Assembly (NCBI GenBank): GCA_964432155.1
Contig: CAYSMF010000012.1
Span: forward strand, 3,189-67,188
Origin: UBA10438 sp964432155
GTDB taxonomy: Bacteria; Bacteroidota; Ignavibacteria; Kapaibacteriales; Kapaibacteriaceae
Length of the DNA stretch: 64,000 nucleotides
Reading direction: 5' to 3'
The notes under the pieces were generated by a model. It was not told the origin of the DNA. It did no database searches and saw nothing but the letters and a program-made list of their open reading frames with translations. The translations under genes were made by a program, and so were the position numbers. Shown one piece after another: positions 1 through 8,062 of this stretch; positions within the stretch are counted from its first letter, which is position 1; every line of letters starts with the position of its first letter.

Positions 1-497
1 ATAGCAGCACGCGTGCTCTTCACAACATTTCGACGTTCGTCGACATTGTCGTTGATGACAAGACCATGCGCACGTCCAGTTCCTGGAATGAACTGCCACA
101 GTCCAACGGCATCCTTCGACGAGCGAGCCATGAATAGCGCACTCTCGGCAACACTCAGATACTTCAAATCATCTGGCACACCGGCGGCCTTAAGCTCGCG
201 TTCGAATACCGGGAAGTACCGTGCTGATCGCTTGATGTATAAGATGAGTTGTCCGGGCGATTGCAGGTTGAGATAGAACTCACGCTCAGCACGCTCGCGC
301 ACTTCGGGAATGTCGAGAGGAACTGCTTCCCCGCAGAACGTAAGTGTTGCAGGGAGCTTCCATGTGCTAATCGGTAGGGGGCTCGGAGTTGATGATGAAC
401 TCGATGCGCCACGTGCGCTATCGGTACAGCCGGTGGTGTAGCACAAACATGTTCCCGCGAACAGTGCTAGGGCGAAATGCGAAATGCGTGTGTGCAT
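1..497 (-). CDS. MltD-like lytic murein transglycosylase, N-terminal part (cut by window edge)
   Basis: The reading frame begins at an ATG at 497 and runs off the left edge, giving about 165 residues. The first 25 residues look like a lipoprotein or secretion signal (hydrophobic stretch ending in a Cys-containing TTGC). Further on lies a soluble lytic transglycosylase (SLT) fold entry: the stretch around LKYLSVAESALF carries the catalytic Glu, and it is followed by DAVGLWQFIPGTGRAHGL. Both match the MltD/Slt family, which cleaves the glycan strands of peptidoglycan in the periplasm. The start overlaps the end of the upstream ABC ATPase gene by 31 bases, so the two are probably co-transcribed. 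The C-terminal half, where LysM repeats would be expected, is outside the window. Confidence 0.82.
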   Translation of the reverse strand, partial: MHTRISHFALALFAGTCLCYTTGCTDSARGASSSSSTPSPLPISTWKLPATLTFCGEAVPLDIPEVRERAEREFYLNLQSPGQLILYIKRSARYFPVFERELKAAGVPDDLKYLSVAESALFMARSSKDAVGLWQFIPGTGRAHGLVINDNVDERRNVVKSTRAA

Positions 498-1087
498 AGA
501 CGAGTCTCACGATCATCATTGGTTGCAAGTAGAGTGATTCCGCCACGACGCTGTTGTTCGCGGATGATAGACTCGCAGATCGATCGACCGGCCTCATCCA
601 GCGTCGACCCCGGCTCGTCAAGCAGCAGGAGCGGTGGAGCTAACACCACAGCGCACGCCAGTGCAACACGTTGTTTCATGCCACTGGAGAATGTCGAAAT
701 ACGATCATGGGCGCGGTGATGAATCTCAACCATGGCGAGTGTTTCCAACATATGTGCATCGCTGCATTGTCGGCCATGCAGGTTCGCATGCAAGTGAAGG
801 TGCTCATGCGGTGTGAACTCCTCGTACAGTTCAAGGTATGGCGCCACGATGCCGCAAACTGCGCGGCGTCGGGCCGCATCCAATGCAACGCCGTCGAGGA
901 TGCACGTGACGTTTCCAGCGTCGGCTCGCACGACGCCTGCCACCACTTTAACAAGTGTCGATTTGCCACTACCGTTTGCTCCAAGGATTCCAAGGACGTC
1001 ACCCGAGGAAGCAGAACACGTGACATCGTTGAGAACACGACGTCCCTGATATGCTTTCGATACTGATGTGAGCTCGAGCGAAATCAT
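467..1087 (-). CDS. ABC transporter ATP-binding protein (CcmA-like size)
   Basis: A 206-residue stand-alone nucleotide-binding subunit. The Walker A motif is GANGSGKST near residue 36, the signature is FSSGMKQR near 133, and Walker B with the switch region is LLLLDEPGSTLD near 153. The signature has SSGMKQR rather than LSGGQ, as often seen in CcmA-like and gliding-type exporters. The protein ends soon after the H-loop position, where a D-rich TNDDRE is seen in place of a clear His. No permease gene is adjacent in the window, so the substrate cannot be assigned. The start codon overlaps the stop of the upstream metalloprotease gene by 4 bases, which suggests translational coupling. Confidence 0.85.
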   Translation of the reverse strand: MISLELTSVSKAYQGRRVLNDVTCSASSGDVLGILGANGSGKSTLVKVVAGVVRADAGNVTCILDGVALDAARRRAVCGIVAPYLELYEEFTPHEHLHLHANLHGRQCSDAHMLETLAMVEIHHRAHDRISTFSSGMKQRVALACAVVLAPPLLLLDEPGSTLDEAGRSICESIIREQQRRGGITLLATNDDRETRLCTHAFRISP

Positions 1088-2709
1088 CGTTGGATGAGCA
1101 GCTTAGTGAGCGTCGATGCGCGTGGCGTTTCTGCTCGCACAAGATAGGTGCCAGGTGCAAGATCACCGTCGATATCAAACGGTGCCACAATGCGATCGTC
1201 ATCCAGAGCGACTGTTGCTGTTGTGGTGCGGAGTGCAACACCACTCATCGTCAGAAGCGAGAGTGTGACGCGCGTACCGAGCGACTCGTTTGCAATTGGA
1301 ATGAAGACGCGGCGGTCACGCTGAAGTGAAAGGGGCTGAGGGTAGGGCCCACTCAGCGATACCGTCTGTGCGCCTTCAACGAACGAGCAGTATGCCGACT
1401 CGATTCGTAGACCCCAGTTGGTGCCTTCAATGCGCATGTCGGCTCCCGTGGGGGCATTGGTTGCTTCGATGCGGTACTTGCCATCAGGACCAGAGCCCTG
1501 ATTTGCGTATCCCGTTTCGTCGGCATCGCAGACGATCATGCCGACACTTACAGGTGGACGTGATGACGACGATGGGATGGAGAAGCGAAATGCTCGAAGC
1601 TCGAATCCGACGAGGCGACCAATCTCGGTGGTCGTTGGTGCCTGCACCGTCCTATCGGAAAAGAAGCGGATTTCAGGAAGAAGCTCTGCTCCCGGCAGGA
1701 TTGGATTACCTGCACCGCGTGAGCCAGTTCGATAAAGCCATGGCAACGACGAACAGAATACGCCAGCAAGTGTTGTATCGTGCTTTCGACATGCTTCAAC
1801 CAATGCTGTACTCGCGCGCATATCGGTTGAAATCAGTTCCCACATCGAGCGCAGTATGTCTGGATGTGCAGCTGAGAGTGCATTGCCAAACCATCCCCAG
1901 ACGTACCCCGTGTTTGCCGACTCGTTCGATAATGGCCATGCCTCCGGCGTTAGCAGGAGGCGCGAGGTGTATGCTGCCCAGTCGCGAATGGAGGGCCATA
2001 CGCGGATCTCCATCCATGTGGACGTCAGCTCGTAAAGACTACGATTGATTCCTGCTATGCCATACCGACCACTTTGAATCGTGTGGTGAAACTCATGCGC
2101 GCATGTAACGCGCAGTGCGTCGATACCAAAGGTCGCAAACGATACATTTCCCCGCGCATCGCGGTCCGACTCTGCGAAGTCGTTGTCGATGTCAATCCAC
2201 GTCGTATAGGTTTCTGTGGGCGTTGATCGAATCCGTGCATCAAGCGAGGTAAGGCCGTAGTAGCTCGACCCGCCTGGACCTGCCTTCGCAAGGTCACGCA
2301 GATAGATGTCGAGTGCATCGCTCCCTCCGGCTCCTCCATCAGGGGGAGGTGCGAGGTATCCCAACGTGTCGACCTCGACGCGCCACGCGAGCTCGAGTGC
2401 TTCAACACACTCTTGCACGAAGTCGGGAATGCCGTCCATCGTTGCGTCGTCAGCTGGCACCGCGTCGGGACCTGTGGTCGTGTAGTGGACGCGGAAGCGT
2501 CCCGTAGGCGAGTCGTGAAACAGCGGTAGTGTTGGACGTAGCTGTTGTACACCTTCGGCGATCTTGCCGCGAATGCTAGGTGTCGACCGATCAGAGAATC
2601 CACAACGGTTGCCAAGCTCCTGCGCTTGACTCGAGCTCATCAATACAAGAAACGCGAAGAGGAATGCTCCGCTTCGCGCAGTGATCGATTGATGACGCTG
2701 ATTACGCAC
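1084..2709 (-). CDS. Secreted MXAN_6640-type putative metalloprotease with C-terminal sorting domain
   Basis: 541 residues. An N-terminal signal peptide (hydrophobic run, then SSQAQ) ends near residue 30. The central part carries HEFHH at 205-209, a zinc-metalloprotease HExxH motif, in the context of GIDALRVTCAHEFHHTIQ. Upstream Asp-rich text (DGIPDFVQ, SDALDIYLRD) is typical of the MXAN_6640 family. The last 80 residues form a beta-rich domain ending in APGTYLVRAE...KLLIQR, like type A cargo domains of the type IX secretion system. It is therefore probably exported across the outer membrane. No adjacent T9SS machinery is visible. The substrate is unknown. Confidence 0.8.
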   Translation of the reverse strand: MRNQRHQSITARSGAFLFAFLVLMSSSQAQELGNRCGFSDRSTPSIRGKIAEGVQQLRPTLPLFHDSPTGRFRVHYTTTGPDAVPADDATMDGIPDFVQECVEALELAWRVEVDTLGYLAPPPDGGAGGSDALDIYLRDLAKAGPGGSSYYGLTSLDARIRSTPTETYTTWIDIDNDFAESDRDARGNVSFATFGIDALRVTCAHEFHHTIQSGRYGIAGINRSLYELTSTWMEIRVWPSIRDWAAYTSRLLLTPEAWPLSNESANTGYVWGWFGNALSAAHPDILRSMWELISTDMRASTALVEACRKHDTTLAGVFCSSLPWLYRTGSRGAGNPILPGAELLPEIRFFSDRTVQAPTTTEIGRLVGFELRAFRFSIPSSSSRPPVSVGMIVCDADETGYANQGSGPDGKYRIEATNAPTGADMRIEGTNWGLRIESAYCSFVEGAQTVSLSGPYPQPLSLQRDRRVFIPIANESLGTRVTLSLLTMSGVALRTTTATVALDDDRIVAPFDIDGDLAPGTYLVRAETPRASTLTKLLIQR

Positions 2710-2718
2710 AAACGTTCC

Positions 2719-3144
2719 TTACCGGAACATTTCCTTGATCATACCCCATGTCCGTTTGATGCCGCTCACATTGTGTGTGACACCGATCGTATTCGAATAC
2801 GAGGCCGAGCGGTCGGGGGTAACCATCTTGAGACGGTAGGTGAAGTAGTTGCGGGCTACGGAACCGTCGTTTCCATCTCCCTTGCCGAATGCTTCGTCAT
2901 CACGGTAGGTGTACACCGAGTTGCTGCCTCGCGCTTGGATCGTAGCGACGTAGCGGAACTGGTTGTCTTCACCAGCACGCTCGATTTCGTACTGCATCAG
3001 ATTTGATTCCGCTGCAGACTTCCATTCGAGGGAGATCGATGTGCCGTTTGACTTCGCATTGAAATACTGAATCGTTACCTGCACACCGTAGGCGGCAAGT
3101 GTTGTCACGAAGAGGACAGCGATGGTCAGAAGTCGGCGTGTCAT
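2719..3144 (-). CDS. Small secreted protein with fibronectin III-like fold, function unknown
   Basis: 141 residues from the ATG at 3144, chosen because a TATCTTTG promoter box lies only four bases before it and the signal peptide MTRRLLTIAVLFVTTLAAYG starts there. The body (SISLEWKSAAESNLMQYEIERAGEDNQF, then YTYRDDEA and YRLKMV) has the pattern of a fibronectin type III-like or interleukin-type beta-sandwich module common in T9SS cargo proteins of Bacteroidota. There is no sorting domain of its own. It lies 9 bases upstream of the MXAN_6640-type protease gene and is probably co-expressed, perhaps as an accessory. No enzymatic motif is seen. Confidence 0.65.
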   Translation of the reverse strand: MTRRLLTIAVLFVTTLAAYGVQVTIQYFNAKSNGTSISLEWKSAAESNLMQYEIERAGEDNQFRYVATIQARGSNSVYTYRDDEAFGKGDGNDGSVARNYFTYRLKMVTPDRSASYSNTIGVTHNVSGIKRTWGMIKEMFR

Positions 3145-3148
3145 TGGG

Positions 3149-3156
3149 CAAAGATA
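3149..3156 (-). promoter_or_regulatory. Bacteroidota-type -7 box TATCTTTG
   Basis: On the minus strand this reads TATCTTTG, a full match to TAnnTTTG, and ends 4 bases before the ATG at 3144. If used, transcription would begin at or next to the start codon. No clear -33 TTTG was found. Confidence 0.55.
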
Positions 3157-3210
3157 CTGTTGTTCAGGCAAGCGTGGAAGTACGATTGCGCGCGATACGA
3201 CATTGTTACA

Positions 3211-3441
3211 TTACTCCGGCTGCGGTATATCGCCGTCAAGAACGGTGAGTGCTCCGCTTGGGCATCCTTGCACGACCTCGACGATCTCCTGCGTAGATGC
3301 ATTGTGAGGCTGAATCCAAGGTTTGACCCGTGGATTAAATACAGCCGGCAGATTTCGGAAACAATTTGCAGAATGCGCGCACTTCTCTGGCTTCCAAACG
3401 ATCGTAACTTCTCCGTTGCTATAGTGCTTGACGTCGGACAT
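3211..3441 (-). CDS. YjdI-type (4Fe-4S) mono-cluster protein
   Basis: 76 residues. The start at 3441 is chosen because the protein-like sequence begins at MSDVKHYSNGEVTIVW; the longer upstream frame is low-complexity and runs through the divergent promoter region. Cysteines occur as KPEKCAHSANC (C21, C27) and QGCPSGAL (C60), the arrangement of the divergent ferredoxin family (Pfam Fer4_19, YjdI), which binds one iron-sulfur cluster. Such proteins are small cytoplasmic electron carriers of unclear role, often next to GNAT or CDGSH proteins. Neither partner is seen here. Confidence 0.8.
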   Translation of the reverse strand: MSDVKHYSNGEVTIVWKPEKCAHSANCFRNLPAVFNPRVKPWIQPHNASTQEIVEVVQGCPSGALTVLDGDIPQPE

Positions 3442-3542
3442 ACATCCCTCCGTAGCGTAAGCGAGAACCCCGTTTGAACGAACGTAGGGAAATGCCGTGG
3501 CTTTGTCAAGTGTGAATCCTAGCGTATTGGCCTGATTTGGCA

Positions 3543-3550
3543 TATATTTG
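3543..3550 (+). promoter_or_regulatory. -7 box TATATTTG upstream of the Cys-rich/TonB pair
   Basis: TATATTTG matches TAnnTTTG and ends 7 bases before the ATG at 3558. It would be inside the gene if the alternative ATG at 3537 were used, which favours 3558 as the true start. Confidence 0.5.
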
Positions 3551-3557
3551 TGCACAA

Positions 3558-3977
3558 ATGACTGGTTTTCGACGATTCCTCGCCCCGTTCCTTCTCGCCC
3601 TTCAGATTCTGATGGTCGCGGGCGGACCTGTTCTGGCCCAGTATTGCTGTGGCCAGCGCGTGGAATTGGAGGCCGAATGCGGTCCAGCATCGTGTTGTCC
3701 CGAGCTCGATCCCTGCTGTGAGGACGAGGGGGCAACCCAGGATGCAATGTGCTGTGAAGGCGACGTTGAGCTGGAGGTAGAATTCACATATGTAGGCTCG
3801 GCCGAGGAAGCGATCTTCCCGTCGGTATTCGACGAGCTTGCTCCGCCCCTTGCCGTTCGTTCAGCTGAATCATCGAATGTTCCGAGCCGTGTTCTCGAAT
3901 CGCACGGCATGCACACGCCCGACCTCGCTGTGCATTCACCCCCTGATGCAAGACACTTAGGAGTTTGGCGACTATAA
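3558..3977 (+). CDS. Exported Cys-rich protein, HYC_CC_PP-like
   Basis: 139 residues. It begins with a signal peptide (FRRFLAPFLLALQILMVAGG) cleaved near LAQ. Next comes a Cys cluster with paired cysteines: QYCCGQ, CGPASCC, DPCC and MCC. The rest is acidic and then proline/serine rich. This resembles the HYC_CC_PP family of small Bacteroidota proteins coded immediately upstream of TonB-dependent metal receptors, which fits the gene that follows 48 bases downstream. In most members a His precedes the first Cys pair; here it is Gln. A periplasmic role in metal capture or sensing is an inference. Confidence 0.6.
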   Translation: MTGFRRFLAPFLLALQILMVAGGPVLAQYCCGQRVELEAECGPASCCPELDPCCEDEGATQDAMCCEGDVELEVEFTYVGSAEEAIFPSVFDELAPPLAVRSAESSNVPSRVLESHGMHTPDLAVHSPPDARHLGVWRL

Positions 3978-4025
3978 GAGTCCACTTCGTGATGGTTGAT
4001 TTCTTCACGTTGTGTTGGAGTTCTT

Positions 4026-6266
4026 ATGTCGTACTTCTCAACCAGCGCATTGTCTGCGCTCCTTGTCTTTGTGGTCCTCCTCGCGTCCACCCCAGCTCAT
4101 GCAGTCGACGATCTACGCGGCCGCATTCTTGGTCGTCAGCCCGATGGTGCGCTTACACCGTTGCGTGGCGCAACTGTGCGCTGGAAGGGTAGCAGTGTTG
4201 GCGCTGTTGTGAATAGTGCAGATGGCACATTCCGACTCGACAGAATCACTGCAACGGATACGCTTGAGGTGCGCTTCGTTTCGTACACGACGCAATTCGT
4301 TGTGGTAGCGCGCGAAAACGACTCGATCTCCGTTGTGCTTGAGCCCTCATCCACGAATGAGATCGTTGTCGAGGCCGAAGAATCGGCCATCACACGCGCG
4401 CCGGTAAAGACCGAGGTGATCACGAAGAAAGACCTCGCGAAGGCTGCGTGTTGCTCGCTTGCGGAATCGTTCGAAAAGAACCCATCTGTTGAAGTGTCGT
4501 TCGCTGATGCTGTCACGGGTGCGAAACAGGTTCAGCTGCTCGGACTTCGCGGGACGTATACACAGATGCTGATCGAGGCCGTGCCACTTCCCCGAGCACT
4601 CGAATTGCCCTTTGGTCTTGATCACGTGCCGGGTCCGTTCCTGGAATCAATCAGTATTGCCAAGGGTTCGTCGACGGTTACCAACGGCTACGAATCGATT
4701 ACTGGACAGATCAATCTGTGCATGCATAATCCAATGTCGAGTCCGACGTTGTATGTGAATGCCTACGCGAATACGATGCAGCGGTACGAGCTCAATCTCT
4801 ACGGTGCGCAGAAGCTCACGGATGAACTTTCAACGATGACGATGCTGCACGGACGCGTGATGGATGAAGCGATGGACCAGAACAAGGATGGCTTCGCAGA
4901 TGTTCCAACATTTCGTCAAGTCAATCTCGTGCATCGATGGATATACAACGATGATGAGATCGAGTGGCAGTTCTTTGTACGGGGCTTGCAGGATCGCTAC
5001 GTGTCGGGTCAGAGCATCGTCCACAATGCAATGTTTGAGCAGCACGATTCAACGTGGGGACGTCCGTACGACGTAGTAACCGAGGTTGGACGGATCGATG
5101 GATTCCTCAAGTTTGGTCTTCTCAACCCATTCACCGAAATGGAGGAGGGGAGTGGAGTATCGCTCGTTGTCGCAGGCGTATATCATGATGCTTCATCAAC
5201 GTTTGGTCTTCGTGCGGCGCGCGGTCTGCAACGCACGGTGAACGTTCGTGGAGTTGTGGCAGCGCCGTTCACGGAGGATGTCAAGCTTGTTGCAGGTGTG
5301 TCGTACCTCTACGACGATGTCCGCGAGAATCTCGACACGAGATCGTTCGCGCGTGTCGAACACGTGCCGGGTGCATATGCAGAGCTTACGTTGCAGCCAG
5401 CGTCGTCACTAACGGTCCTTGCCGGTCTGCGCGCAGATGCGCACAATCTCTACGGCACACGACTCGTGCCTCGCGCCCATGTCAAGTGGTCGGTAACCGA
5501 GATGACGTCGTTGCGCGTGTCTGCCGGACGTGGTTGGCGTGTCGCGAACGTGGTGATGGAGAATCTTGGCTCGTACGTCAACTCACGTCAAGTGTTGATG
5601 GATCCGTCGTTCTTGCCTGAAGATGCATGGAATGTTGGTGCATCGTTAACAACGTCGTTTGAGGTGGCTGGACGTCCGTTCACGTTCGACGCAGAAGTGT
5701 ACACCACGCGCTTCTCGAACCAAGTCTATGTCGATTATGATCGGTCAGTTCGTGAACTCTGGGTGACAAACCTGCGTGGCGAGAGCTTCTCGACCAATAT
5801 CATGACGCAGCTCTTGTTTTCGCCAGCTCCACGATTTGATGTCCTCGTGGCCTATCGATGGGTCGACGTGCAAGCCCCCTACGGTGGCGTGATGCAGCAG
5901 CGTCCGCTCGTGAGTCGATCACGAGTGCTGACAACACTCTCGTATGCAACCGAAGGCATGGGCTGGCAGGGTGATGTGACACTTGCGTGGAACGGTCCTG
6001 GACGATTCCCTACGACAGTAGGGAACCTTGCCGTCGACACTCGCTCAACGTCGTTTCCGGGCATGTGGCGCTTGAATGCGCAGTTCACAAAGCGGTTTGC
6101 CGACTTCGACATCTACCTCGGCATTGAGAACGCGCTGAACATGATTCAACGCGATCCAATCATTGGAGCCGATGCACCATACACGTATCGGTTCGACGCA
6201 TCACTAGCGTGGGGACAGCTCGATTCACGAATGGTGTACGTTGGGATTCGCTACACACTGGAGTGA
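4026..6266 (+). CDS. TonB-dependent outer-membrane receptor (probable metal/copper-type)
   Basis: 746 residues from the ATG at 4026, preceded by GGAG 6 bases upstream; a longer start at 3996 has no signal-peptide logic. Order: signal peptide to about residue 27, a carboxypeptidase-regulatory-like beta-sandwich (about 30-110), a plug domain (about 125-240) with AACCSLAESFEKNPSVEVSF and NGYESITGQIN, then a long beta-barrel ending in an aromatic-rich strand. A Cys pair in the plug followed by SxAESFEKNPSV is typical of Bacteroidota TonB receptors paired with HYC_CC_PP proteins and linked to copper or other heavy metals. Import is across the outer membrane, powered by TonB-ExbBD coded elsewhere. 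The substrate is not proven. Confidence 0.85.
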   Translation: MSYFSTSALSALLVFVVLLASTPAHAVDDLRGRILGRQPDGALTPLRGATVRWKGSSVGAVVNSADGTFRLDRITATDTLEVRFVSYTTQFVVVARENDSISVVLEPSSTNEIVVEAEESAITRAPVKTEVITKKDLAKAACCSLAESFEKNPSVEVSFADAVTGAKQVQLLGLRGTYTQMLIEAVPLPRALELPFGLDHVPGPFLESISIAKGSSTVTNGYESITGQINLCMHNPMSSPTLYVNAYANTMQRYELNLYGAQKLTDELSTMTMLHGRVMDEAMDQNKDGFADVPTFRQVNLVHRWIYNDDEIEWQFFVRGLQDRYVSGQSIVHNAMFEQHDSTWGRPYDVVTEVGRIDGFLKFGLLNPFTEMEEGSGVSLVVAGVYHDASSTFGLRAARGLQRTVNVRGVVAAPFTEDVKLVAGVSYLYDDVRENLDTRSFARVEHVPGAYAELTLQPASSLTVLAGLRADAHNLYGTRLVPRAHVKWSVTEMTSLRVSAGRGWRVANVVMENLGSYVNSRQVLMDPSFLPEDAWNVGASLTTSFEVAGRPFTFDAEVYTTRFSNQVYVDYDRSVRELWVTNLRGESFSTNIMTQLLFSPAPRFDVLVAYRWVDVQAPYGGVMQQRPLVSRSRVLTTLSYATEGMGWQGDVTLAWNGPGRFPTTVGNLAVDTRSTSFPGMWRLNAQFTKRFADFDIYLGIENALNMIQRDPIIGADAPYTYRFDASLAWGQLDSRMVYVGIRYTLE

Positions 6267-6277
6267 GCACCCTGTGA

Positions 6278-8062
6278 TCACTCGCCAGCAATCGGGTTCG
6301 ACAACACAGGTGGCTTTGGCATATCGCCTTCGAGCGGACGAACCTCGAGATCTTCAAACAGAAGATCTGGTGTGATCACGCTCGAGAGTACATAGGCAGC
6401 ACCGCCGCTGATGAACGATGGCACAACACTCGGTGCAAGGAATGAGTGTACTGTGCGCGACGATGAAACCGCTATGATGTCCTTGAAGGAGGCGGCTGCA
6501 AGGCCGGCAGCTTCTACACCGCGAATGAGTTCCTCGCGTCCGTCCGGAAACACACGGTAGGCTTCCAACAGTCCAAGTTTGCCTTCACCTTGGGACACAG
6601 GAAGATCGCTGCCAAGCTGACGAATGATCCCTGTGAAGAGCAGATTCTGATCCATCGTTGATCGAACGATGATGCCATATGGCAGGTCGCGATCCTTCAC
6701 CAGCTTCAAGAGTCGCTTCTTAAGCTCAGCGCTGCCGAGCATATGCTTGCGCTCCTGCGAGCTGATGTCGAGCACGCTAAACATCGTTCCACCCCCGCGA
6801 AGGTGTCCGTTGCTTGTCTTGATGCGCTTGGTCGGGACACGCGAAGAGAGAAGGGTTCTCAGATAGCCGTTTTCGACGAGAAGTACATCCTGCGCGGGTG
6901 TCGCTTCATCGTCGATTGTATAACCGCCACACACGGGCTGTGTTCCAATCCGCGAGATGCTCGGACGATCGCGTACCGAAAGAAACTCTGGCAGTACACG
7001 AGCACCGATCTTATTCTGAAATGCCATTGAGCGCTCGTTCGTCGAGAACCCGCCTTCGGAAAGGGGCGGACGTTGCGCAACGAGGTTCGGTGCGAAGTAC
7101 TGTCCGATGATGCCGCCAGCAGCGCGTCCTTCGAACAACACCGGACCCGAATACGCCTCAATTGTTGGGGCAGTTCGCTGCATGTCGAGACGCACCGCAA
7201 GTGCTCGCACAGCGCGTTCGAGCGAATCAATCGTTGGTAGATCAGACGCCAACGTGCCATATGCTGCATATGTCTGCGCCAACGGCATACCGTCGGTAGC
7301 CTGCGTTGTGGCAACAACCTCGATGCCAACGGTGCTTTCGGTTTTGTACATCCGTCGTCCCTCGGAGTTCACATAGAAGAACTCTTTCGGGATTACTTCC
7401 ATTCCGACACGCGATTGGTAGATGTTAGGGTAGGAGCGGAACACCGCGCTTAGGCGCTCGATGCGCTGACGCATGTCGGCGACGTTTGCGCGCGGTAGCG
7501 TCGAAACATCGTTGCGTTCACCACCGCTCGGCATCAAAAAGAAATCCCATGTGGTGTCGCGACGAAGACGATTCTTGAGCGTTGATTCCTTCTTCGCGTA
7601 GATCTCGACAGCCTGCTTGTAACAGGCATCGGTCGCGAGCCAAAGTTCACGTCGAAGAATGTCAGTTGTCAGACCTGGAGTCGTGAGTTCAAACGGGATG
7701 ATCCGATTCTTAAAACTCTCTTCGTCGTCACTCGAACCAAAGAACCCGAGGCTCACATCGAAGAAATTGGTGTTGTCGAATTTCTCGCCACCAACACGCA
7801 CGCGCACCGTGATTGTTGCGCGCATTCCCGAGTCGATGTCTTCGATGGTACCCAACACGGCGTGCGCTGTTGTTGCTTTGCGAAGCTGCAGGATGTATTC
7901 GATGTAGTACGGACGTGCCAAGTCGCCGAGTGAGAGCTGCTGCATGGAGCGCTGGAGCTCGGCATCCATCGCAGTAAGGATCTCGTCACGCTGAAGTTGC
8001 TGAGCGTGAGACGACTGTGTGAGAACAGTCAAGAATGTGCAAAGCGCAAGAAGGCGAATCAT
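6278..8062 (-). CDS. Exported TldE/PmbA-like protein (non-catalytic partner type)
   Basis: 594 residues with a clear signal peptide (MIRLLALCTFLTVLTQSSHA). The sequence is homologous along its length to the next gene upstream: both have an ARPYYIEY or APYFLSY segment, a V.VRVG....DNT segment, and a WLATD or WSATD segment. At the position where TldD has its HExxxH zinc motif, this protein reads GGIIGQYFAP (residues 317-325), so metal ligands are missing, as in TldE/PmbA. TldD and TldE normally form a cytoplasmic heterodimeric protease; here both carry export signals. The start overlaps the stop of the TldD-like gene by 4 bases, indicating coupled synthesis. Confidence 0.82.
   Translation of the reverse strand: MIRLLALCTFLTVLTQSSHAQQLQRDEILTAMDAELQRSMQQLSLGDLARPYYIEYILQLRKATTAHAVLGTIEDIDSGMRATITVRVRVGGEKFDNTNFFDVSLGFFGSSDDEESFKNRIIPFELTTPGLTTDILRRELWLATDACYKQAVEIYAKKESTLKNRLRRDTTWDFFLMPSGGERNDVSTLPRANVADMRQRIERLSAVFRSYPNIYQSRVGMEVIPKEFFYVNSEGRRMYKTESTVGIEVVATTQATDGMPLAQTYAAYGTLASDLPTIDSLERAVRALAVRLDMQRTAPTIEAYSGPVLFEGRAAGGIIGQYFAPNLVAQRPPLSEGGFSTNERSMAFQNKIGARVLPEFLSVRDRPSISRIGTQPVCGGYTIDDEATPAQDVLLVENGYLRTLLSSRVPTKRIKTSNGHLRGGGTMFSVLDISSQERKHMLGSAELKKRLLKLVKDRDLPYGIIVRSTMDQNLLFTGIIRQLGSDLPVSQGEGKLGLLEAYRVFPDGREELIRGVEAAGLAAASFKDIIAVSSSRTVHSFLAPSVVPSFISGGAAYVLSSVITPDLLFEDLEVRPLEGDMPKPPVLSNPIAGE

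Noticed and set aside
1326..2048. 240-codon frame on the plus strand
   Set aside because: Antisense to the MXAN_6640-type protease, which has a signal peptide and HEFHH motif.
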